Source: Flavisericum labens (GTDB taxonomy: Bacteria; Bacteroidota; Bacteroidia; Flavobacteriales; Flavobacteriaceae). Taken from it: a stretch of DNA of 64,000 nt. The position numbers and the translations under genes are program-made. The notes under the pieces were generated by a model, which was not told the origin of the DNA, made no database searches, and worked only from the letters and a program-made list of their open reading frames with translations. Numbering within the stretch: the stretch's first letter is position 1; each line of letters starts with the position of its first letter. The stretch spans positions 62,001 through 126,000 of the forward strand of contig NZ_JBJJBQ010000010.1 of NCBI RefSeq assembly GCF_045446075.1. The letters are read 5' to 3'. Of the stretch, positions 58,147-64,000 are shown piece by piece.

Positions 58147-59310
58147 TTACTTGGAAGCAAATGCTTTTACGTCCTGCTCGCTAACTTCTGTGCCGCCTAA
58201 AATAATAAGGCGTTCAACAACATTACGCAGTTCTCTAATGTTACCCGTCCAATCGTATTCTTGAAGCAGTTTTATGGCTTTATCAGAAAATGATTTTTTA
58301 GCTGTTCCTTGTTCTTCTGAAATTTTTTGGGAAAAATGATTGATTAACAACGGGATATCGTCGCGTCTTTCATTTAAGGCAGGTACTTTAATTAGAATAA
58401 CGGCAAGCCTGTGGTAAAGGTCTTCACGGAATTTACCATCCTCAATTTCCTTTTTTAAATTTTTGTTGGTTGCGGCAATAATACGAACATCAACTTTAAT
58501 ATCTTTATCGCTACCAACACGTTGTATTTTATTTTCCTGCAATGCTCTAAGCACTTTCGCTTGCGCCGAAAGGCTCATGTCGCCAATTTCATCAAGAAAA
58601 ATAGTACCTTTATTAGCGGCTTCAAATTTTCCAGCACGGTCTTTATTAGCACTGGTAAAAGCGCCTTTTACATGGCCAAAAAGTTCACTTTCAATGAGCT
58701 CGGATGGAATGGCGGCGCAATTCACTTCAATTAAATTTGCTTTAACACGGTCGCTTTTTTCATGTAACCAATGAGCAACCAATTCTTTACCTGTGCCATT
58801 GGGACCGGTGATTAGAACACGTGCATCGGTTGGAGCCACTTTATCGATAATGTCCTTGATTTGTGAAATAACGTCACTCTCGCCGATCATTTCATACTTT
58901 TTACTTACTTTTTTCTTTAGTATCTTATTTTCAACTACCAATTCCTTTCGGTCCAAAGCATTGCGAACCGTGTTTAATAGACGGTTTAAATCTGGCGGTT
59001 TTGATATGTAATCGAAAGCCCCCATACGCATGGTATTCACGGCGGTATCTAAATCGCCATGACCAGAAATCATCACAATAGGTATTTCGGGTTTTATTTT
59101 TTTTGCAGCTTCCAACACTTCAACGCCGTCCATTTTTGGCATTTTTATATCGCACAGAACCAAATCGAAATCTTCATTTTTTATTTTTTCAACACCGCTC
59201 AAACCATCTTCGGCTTCTTCAACTTTATAAGTATCATTTTCTTCTGATAGAATTTTTACAAGCACTCTTCTAATGGCTGCTTCGTCTTCTATTACTAATA
59301 TTTTCGACAT
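58147..59310 (-). CDS. NtrC-type sigma-54 response regulator lacking the DNA-binding domain
   Basis: A 387-residue protein. A receiver domain (1-120; phosphoacceptor D54 in LVLCDIKMPKMDG, K104) is followed by an AAA+ sigma-54 activator domain (about 140-370): Walker A GPNGTGKE (169-176), Walker B GTIFLDEIGDM, LRALQENKIQRVGS and the sensor II region WTGNIRELRNVVERLI. The sigma-54 contact loop reads GAFTSA (216-221), not GAFTGA. The chain ends 17 residues past sensor II, so the usual Fis-type helix-turn-helix (about 60 residues) is missing. It starts 2 nt after the DUF6268 gene; no histidine kinase gene is adjacent. Confidence 0.93.
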   Translation of the reverse strand: MSKILVIEDEAAIRRVLVKILSEENDTYKVEEAEDGLSGVEKIKNEDFDLVLCDIKMPKMDGVEVLEAAKKIKPEIPIVMISGHGDLDTAVNTMRMGAFDYISKPPDLNRLLNTVRNALDRKELVVENKILKKKVSKKYEMIGESDVISQIKDIIDKVAPTDARVLITGPNGTGKELVAHWLHEKSDRVKANLIEVNCAAIPSELIESELFGHVKGAFTSANKDRAGKFEAANKGTIFLDEIGDMSLSAQAKVLRALQENKIQRVGSDKDIKVDVRIIAATNKNLKKEIEDGKFREDLYHRLAVILIKVPALNERRDDIPLLINHFSQKISEEQGTAKKSFSDKAIKLLQEYDWTGNIRELRNVVERLIILGGTEVSEQDVKAFASK

Positions 59311-59312
59311 AT

Positions 59313-60191
59313 TTATATTTTAAATTTTATTCCTGTTCTTAAATAGAACGCATTTACGTCGTCTAATTTAAAAATTTCATCTCTATTTTTGTTTCGTAAA
59401 ACGTTATTTAATCTAAAGGTATAACCTGTATACAAATATCCTACCAAATGTTTTGTGAATAAATATTCATAGCCCAAACCGCCAACTATTATAGACATAG
59501 AAATGTGGTCTACACTTTCGCCATTTACAATTGATGGTTCTTGTAAATGTGCCAAATAGCCATCTAAGCCAACAAAGGTTTGAATGTTGATTTTGTTGTT
59601 TATTGAGTATTTGAGATTGGATTTTGGTACGCCTGCATTAAAGCTCCAGTGCTCATTGATTTCGCGAAAATAGCTAACAAAAGGCAAGGGAAAGGGCACG
59701 CCAGTAGTGGCGTTATAGGTTAACCCTAAAATTAGGCGATAAGGACGCTTTAGGCTTTCGTCTTTCTTTCTATCGTTAACAAAGAAAATTCCGCCATTCA
59801 TAAAATAATCATCGGAGCTCAGTTGTTTAGCCAATGTAGAAGCAATACGCGGATTGAATTTTATACCAAACCGCCAATTTTTATTCCACTTAAATGTATA
59901 GCCTAAACTCAAGTCAATAACATGAATTTTATTTAGGCCAGAAGTGTTGAAAGGATAATGGTCTTCGAGGTTGAGTAAAACACGGTTGTACTCGGCGCCC
60001 ACTATTAAATACGTATCGTTCTTTAATTCAATAGGATAATTTATAAGGGCTTTAAGCCTGGTATATTGGTCTTCTGATTTGGTTTTTGGGATAAAAGAAT
60101 ATTCCAAACGGGCTAAATCTGTAAGTTGCGCATTGGCGACCTGAACAACTAAAAACAACATTAAAAACTTTTGTATGTGATAATTCGTCAT
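59313..60191 (-). CDS. DUF6268-like outer-membrane beta-barrel protein
   Basis: A 292-residue exported protein starting MTNYHIQKFLMLFLVVQVAN and cleaved after AQ. The frame extends 27 codons upstream, but that part gives no signal peptide, so the ATG at 60191 is preferred. The body is a series of amphipathic strands (YTFKWNKNWRFGIKFNPR, YLYTGYTFRLNN) ending in YLRTGIKFKI, the pattern of a small barrel of the DUF6268 kind. Function unknown. It lies between the MscS and NtrC genes in one direction. Confidence 0.75.
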   Translation of the reverse strand: MTNYHIQKFLMLFLVVQVANAQLTDLARLEYSFIPKTKSEDQYTRLKALINYPIELKNDTYLIVGAEYNRVLLNLEDHYPFNTSGLNKIHVIDLSLGYTFKWNKNWRFGIKFNPRIASTLAKQLSSDDYFMNGGIFFVNDRKKDESLKRPYRLILGLTYNATTGVPFPLPFVSYFREINEHWSFNAGVPKSNLKYSINNKINIQTFVGLDGYLAHLQEPSIVNGESVDHISMSIIVGGLGYEYLFTKHLVGYLYTGYTFRLNNVLRNKNRDEIFKLDDVNAFYLRTGIKFKI

Positions 60192-60243
60192 AAAAGCAAT
60201 GTTGATTTTCAGTTTAATACAGGAACATTTTTTTAAATTTATA

Positions 60244-61125
60244 TTATTCTGGTTGTTTGTAAATATGCACATCTCTTTGAGGAAAAGGGATGGTGACGTT
60301 ATTATCTCTAAACAATCTATCTATTTCAAATCGGATATCACTTTTTGGAAATTGGGCTTTAAAACTGTCGTTAATAGTAAAAATAATTTTAAAGTTTAGA
60401 GAACTATCCCCAAAGTCGGTAAATACAACAGTTGGTTCTGGTTGGCTCAATACGTCGGGGTGTGTGCTGGCCGCTTGAATAAGCAGTTTTTTAACCAACT
60501 GAACATCACTGCCGTACGCCACACCTACGTTAACCGCTTCTCTGGTGGAGCTTCCATTTTGGGTCCAATTGTATAAACTATTTTCCAAATATAAATGGTT
60601 CGGTATTACTAACACTTTATTATCTATGGTTACCGCCCTTGTTGTTCGTAATTTTATTTCTTCAACACGCCCTACTTTGCCCTCTATTTCTATAATATCG
60701 CCGACGTGTACGGTTTGGTCAATTAAAATAAAAACTCCAGAAATGATGTCTTGAAAAAGGGTTTGCAATGCTAAACCAATGCCGATTAACAAGGCTGCGG
60801 AAGCTGCAAAAACAGCAGTAACGTTAACACCAACCGAATGCAGAGTGATCAGAAAAATAATTAAATATATAAGCCATCTAAAATATCCGTAAACTACTTT
60901 AAACTTACCTTTATCTTCTTTTGGTAAATTTCTGGTGAGTACCCTTAAAACAATTCTTAAGACGATGGTTGTTATAAAAATGGCCGTAACCACGATGAGC
61001 AGATCCAGAATGGAAACGCTAATTTTTTCTGAAATATTGATATGAAGATTCAGAAAATTTTGAATGCTTTCCCAAAAGGAACTTCCAGATATTTTTTCTT
61101 CGATTTTTTCCAAGCTCTGATTCAT
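60244..61125 (-). CDS. MscS-family mechanosensitive ion channel
   Basis: A 293-residue inner-membrane channel with about three helices (residues 35-60, 85-105 and the pore helix near 105-130: VFAASAALLIGIGLALQTLF). The MscS beta-domain follows: GDIIEIEGKVGRVEEIKLRT (148-167), VIPNHLYLENSLYNWT, and a C-terminal alpha/beta domain ending near DVHIYKQPE. It opens under membrane tension to relieve hypo-osmotic stress. It starts 6 nt after the ABC permease gene and is probably co-transcribed. Confidence 0.93.
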   Translation of the reverse strand: MNQSLEKIEEKISGSSFWESIQNFLNLHINISEKISVSILDLLIVVTAIFITTIVLRIVLRVLTRNLPKEDKGKFKVVYGYFRWLIYLIIFLITLHSVGVNVTAVFAASAALLIGIGLALQTLFQDIISGVFILIDQTVHVGDIIEIEGKVGRVEEIKLRTTRAVTIDNKVLVIPNHLYLENSLYNWTQNGSSTREAVNVGVAYGSDVQLVKKLLIQAASTHPDVLSQPEPTVVFTDFGDSSLNFKIIFTINDSFKAQFPKSDIRFEIDRLFRDNNVTIPFPQRDVHIYKQPE

Positions 61126-61131
61126 TTACTT

Positions 61132-62433
61132 TTAATATTTAATCCATTTTATGATGTCCCTATACGTTGGTTTTTTACCGTACATTAAGATGCCAACGCG
61201 GTAAATTTTTGCAGCAAACCAAACAGTAAATATAAATGTACCCATTAAAATTAACAATGATACCAATTGCTGCCATAACGGAACTCCAAAAGGAATACGC
61301 ATAAGCATTACTACCGGAGATGTTAATGGTATAAACGAAAAAATAGTTGATACCGTACCGTGTGGGTCTTCAATAACTGTAAATATCCCAATATAAACGG
61401 CTAAAATTAAAGGCATTAAAATGGGCAACATAAATTGCTGCGTATCGGTTTCGTTATCTACAGCGGCCCCAATAGCTGCATATAACGAGCTATATAAAAG
61501 ATAACCCCCGATAAAAAATAATATAAACGCGATTATTAGGTTGGTTAGAGGCAAGTTGAAAAATGCATTGGCAGCATTTTGCATCTCTATATTCACTGCT
61601 GGATTTTCCATGGCCTGTCTCATCATTTCTTGCTGAGGAGTTTGCATTTGCATCATATCGATACCTAAGAAAAGTGATACGCTAAACATTAAAAGGCCTC
61701 CCACAATTAGCCAAACTACAAACTGTGTTATACCGGCTAATGAAGTGCCTATGATTTTACCCAACATCAGTTGAACTGGTTTTACAGATGAAATAATAAC
61801 CTCAATAATTCGGCTTGTTTTTTCTTCAATAACGCTCCGCATAATCATGTTACCATAAATAATTATGAACATGAACAGCAGGTAACCTGCGGCACCTCCA
61901 AAAATCAGTTTGAATATACTGTCCATTTTTGATGTTTTTTCGCCTTGAAAACTTTCTTGAGCAATATTTAACTTAACTTTTGAGGCATTTATCATATCTA
62001 AATCTACCCCTCTTTTTTCTAATTCTCGATTGGTGAGTTCTTTTTCCAATCTATTTTCAATATCTGAAATTAGCGTTAACGAGGGCGATTCTTTTGAATA
62101 GAATGTAACATTACCAGTTTCACCATTTGTTTTGCCTATATGAATTAAGCCATAACCGTCTGATTCTTTTACTAAGCCTATGGCTTCTTCCAAGGGCATA
62201 TCTAAAATATTGTAAGTGGTGTTACCAGAATTTTTAAAAATATGATGTATCGTGTTTGTCTCATCAATCACGAAAATAACGCGGGTTTTATCGTTATTCA
62301 ACTGAGTTAAATAAGCTACGGTAGCTATAAGCGCAATAAAAATAATGGGACTTAAAAAAGTCATAATTATAAACGACTTATTTCTAACCTTAGTTAAATA
62401 TTCACGCTTTATTATAATAGGTAAATGGTTCAT
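61132..62433 (-). CDS. ABC transporter permease (NatB/ABC-2 type)
   Basis: A 433-residue inner-membrane protein. One N-terminal helix (FIIMTFLSPIIFIALIATVA, 21-40), a large extracytoplasmic domain (about 45-175), then five or six helices from about residue 180 (LFMFIIIYGNMIMRSVIEEK, TSRIIEVIISSVKP, and onward). EEKTSRIIEVI is the hallmark of ABC-2 permeases of the NatB type. It pairs with the ATPase encoded 6 nt upstream. The substrate is unknown; NatAB exports Na+, but similar pairs move other substrates. Confidence 0.92.
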   Translation of the reverse strand: MNHLPIIIKREYLTKVRNKSFIIMTFLSPIIFIALIATVAYLTQLNNDKTRVIFVIDETNTIHHIFKNSGNTTYNILDMPLEEAIGLVKESDGYGLIHIGKTNGETGNVTFYSKESPSLTLISDIENRLEKELTNRELEKRGVDLDMINASKVKLNIAQESFQGEKTSKMDSIFKLIFGGAAGYLLFMFIIIYGNMIMRSVIEEKTSRIIEVIISSVKPVQLMLGKIIGTSLAGITQFVVWLIVGGLLMFSVSLFLGIDMMQMQTPQQEMMRQAMENPAVNIEMQNAANAFFNLPLTNLIIAFILFFIGGYLLYSSLYAAIGAAVDNETDTQQFMLPILMPLILAVYIGIFTVIEDPHGTVSTIFSFIPLTSPVVMLMRIPFGVPLWQQLVSLLILMGTFIFTVWFAAKIYRVGILMYGKKPTYRDIIKWIKY

Positions 62434-62439
62434 AAAAAA

Positions 62440-63366
62440 TTAATTATTCTTTACGGTTTGAATAAAAATATCGTTTACACTGGGTATGAGTTCTATAAAG
62501 TGAGACACTTCGCCTTTGGATGTTAAATAGCTTAATAGATCGTTTGGCGATTCATCGGGCTGAAGTTTAATGTTCAACTTTAATTCATCCTCAAGAGTTT
62601 TAAAGTTCGCTTCAGAAATACTGAATTTTTCATTCAGTTCTTGCCTCAAAAGAGCATCGTTCTTGGTGCGGATTCCTACTTCAAAGGTGTTTATTTTAAA
62701 CTGCCGTTTTATGTCGGCCAATTTGCCTTCCAGTATTTTATTGGATTTATTGATAAGAGCTATGTCGTCGCACAATTCTTCAACCGACTCCATTCTATGT
62801 GTTGAAAATATTACCGTGGCGCCCTCGTCCCGCAAACGTAAAATTTCATCTTTTATTAAATGGGCATTAATGGGGTCGAAACCCGAAAAGGGTTCATCAA
62901 ATATTAGTAATTTAGGTTGGTGTAAAACGGTAACTACAAACTGAATTTTTTGTGCCATTCCTTTTGACAGTTCCTGTATTTTTTTGTTCCACCAATCACC
63001 AATTTCCAATCTTTCAAACCAATATTTTAATCGTGTTTTGGCCTCAGCTTTGCGCAATCCTTTTAATTGTGCCAAATAAAGGGCTTGTTCGCCCACCTTC
63101 ATTGATTTGTACAGACCACGTTCTTCAGGTAGGTAACCAATATCTTTTATGTGCTGTTCTTTTAAGGGTTCGCCATCTAAATCTACGAAACCAGAATCGG
63201 GCATGGTTATTTGGTTAACCACACGAATTAATGTTGTTTTCCCGGCACCATTAGGCCCTAAAAGTCCAAATATACTGCCCTTTGGAACTGATATGGATAC
63301 GTTGTTTAATGCTTTATGGTTGCCGAAATTTTTTGAAACCTCTGTAACCTTAAGTAAGTTTCCCAT
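62440..63366 (-). CDS. ABC transporter ATP-binding protein (NatA-like)
   Basis: A 308-residue ATPase: Walker A GPNGAGKT (37-44), signature LSKGMAQKIQ, Walker B LLIFDEPFSGFDP, and the H-loop in VIFSTHRMESVEEL. A C-terminal extension of about 90 residues (DUF4162-like) follows the ATPase core, as in NatA-type subunits. First gene of the five-gene minus-strand cluster (ATPase, permease, MscS, DUF6268, NtrC-type). Confidence 0.94.
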   Translation of the reverse strand: MGNLLKVTEVSKNFGNHKALNNVSISVPKGSIFGLLGPNGAGKTTLIRVVNQITMPDSGFVDLDGEPLKEQHIKDIGYLPEERGLYKSMKVGEQALYLAQLKGLRKAEAKTRLKYWFERLEIGDWWNKKIQELSKGMAQKIQFVVTVLHQPKLLIFDEPFSGFDPINAHLIKDEILRLRDEGATVIFSTHRMESVEELCDDIALINKSNKILEGKLADIKRQFKINTFEVGIRTKNDALLRQELNEKFSISEANFKTLEDELKLNIKLQPDESPNDLLSYLTSKGEVSHFIELIPSVNDIFIQTVKNN

Positions 63367-63473
63367 GGGGGTGTTTTAGGTGGTAAAGATATTAAATGTT
63401 ATGTGAGAAGTATAAATGAATTTAACCAAAATCAAGTTTAGAAATCGATAAACTAACTGCTCTAAAAACAAAA

Positions 63474-63499
63474 CCCACCCTTAATAAATTAAGGATGGG
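63474..63499 (-). terminator. Hairpin downstream of dnaJ
   Basis: In the 294-nt gap between dnaJ and the ABC ATPase gene, CCCACCCTTAAT (63474-63485) pairs with ATTAAGGATGGG (63488-63499, one mismatch); on the minus strand TTTTGTTTTT follows. A smaller hairpin (CACTAA/TTAGTG, 63530-63546) is adjacent. Nothing else was recognised in the gap. Confidence 0.6.
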
Positions 63500-63660
63500 A
63501 AAAAAATTGCTATGAAAAAGAAAAATTACCACTAAATAAATTAGTGATAGTCAAATATAGTTTTTTTTTCAATACTAATAGCAAAACTATGGGATATCTT
63601 GCCGTTTTAAACAAAAAAAACCCGCTAAAATCGCAGATTTTTCTTGTTAATTAACATATG

Positions 63661-64000
63661 TTATGAGAACATGTCTTTTACTTTTTCAAAGAAAGATTTG
63701 TCTGAACTTTCAGGTTTTGGTGAGAAATGCTCGTCATCCTGCATCGCTTCAAAAAACTCTTTTTGTTGTTTGCTAAGCGTTTTTGGAGTCCATACATTTA
63801 CATGTACCAAAAGGTCGCCTTTTCCGTAGCCATTAATGCTCGGGATACCTTTTCCGCGCAAGCGTAAAATTTTTCCGGATTGCACTCCAGCTTCAACTTT
63901 TATGCGAACTTTTCCGGTAACGGTATCAATTTCTTTTGATGTTCCTAAAACAGCTTCGGGAAAACTTACATATAAATCGTAATGTAAATTATCGCCTTCA
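63661..64000 (-). CDS. dnaJ: Chaperone DnaJ, C-terminal part (5' end outside window)
   Basis: The frame is open to the window edge; about 112 residues are visible. They match the C-terminal client-binding domain II of DnaJ: HYDLYVSFPEAVLG, DTVTGKVRIKVEAGVQSG, ILRLRGKGIPSINGYGKGDL and VHVNVWTPKTLSKQQKEFFE. The tail (about 25 residues ending FFEKVKDMF) is typical of Bacteroidota DnaJ. A start placed inside this stretch (GTG at 63885) would be wrong. DnaJ is the DnaK co-chaperone; grpE would be expected upstream, beyond the window. Confidence 0.95.
   Translation of the reverse strand, partial: EGDNLHYDLYVSFPEAVLGTSKEIDTVTGKVRIKVEAGVQSGKILRLRGKGIPSINGYGKGDLLVHVNVWTPKTLSKQQKEFFEAMQDDEHFSPKPESSDKSFFEKVKDMFS

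Noticed and set aside
1..64000. CRISPR array
   Set aside because: No regularly spaced direct repeats were seen; the Cas4-like domain belongs to a DUF2779 fusion and has no Cas neighbours.

Overview
The window looks like the chromosome of a marine-type member of Flavobacteriaceae (Bacteroidota). It is AT-rich. Several promoters have the Bacteroidota form TTG-N19/20-TAnnTTTG, and many genes belong to lineage-typical families: glutamine synthetase III, DUF4290, the long form of PurM, fused IcmF, YpdA, and TonB receptors with a carboxypeptidase-like N-terminus. No rRNA, CRISPR array or intact transposase was seen.

Region 1 (1-12.7 kb) is a defence-type island. One co-directional operon, entering from outside the window, encodes a type III restriction-type helicase-nuclease, a PD-(D/E)XK protein (DUF4268), a SNF2 helicase with a PLD-like N-terminus, a DUF4391 protein, a Cas4-like/DEDD nuclease fusion (DUF2779), an RloC/PrrC-like ATPase with possible tRNase residues, a DUF2130 coiled-coil nuclease and a 47-residue protein. 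Genes overlap or lie 1-7 nt apart. The operon ends at the 3' end of a CAU-anticodon tRNA, a common integration target.

Region 2 (13-35.8 kb) is mostly core housekeeping: START-like protein, class IV aminotransferase, YqgE, HU, Fmt, RecQ, DUF493, DUF4290, MurA (with Asp in place of the fosfomycin-binding Cys), an M1 peptidase, soluble and membrane pyrophosphatases side by side, divergent glutamine synthetases II and III, PurM, DUF3078 and a B12-dependent ribonucleotide reductase.

Region 3 (35.8-50.3 kb) has a decayed ABC ATPase, PrfA, PyrF, two small minus-strand genes, a DUF4197 lipoprotein, PurU, and IcmF carrying a G-rich in-frame insertion. It also holds a compact locus at 44.7-45.5 kb: a candidate ECF promoter, a 33-residue peptide with 11 cysteines, a 21-codon ORF running through a 16-bp hairpin, and sigZ with a cysteine-rich tail. 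Next come a four-helix bundle protein, Lrp, and a VOC/YpdA/MFS operon whose leader contains a 26-codon ORF and a strong terminator.

Region 4 (50.3-64 kb) holds a TonB receptor and PepSY reductase-like pair under a promoter flanked by two matching inverted repeats (candidate iron operators), a CrcB fluoride channel, an SRPBCC/GyrI-like protein, a DPP III-type peptidase, and a five-gene minus-strand cluster (ABC ATPase, ABC permease, MscS channel, DUF6268, NtrC-type ATPase lacking its DNA-binding domain). The window ends inside dnaJ.
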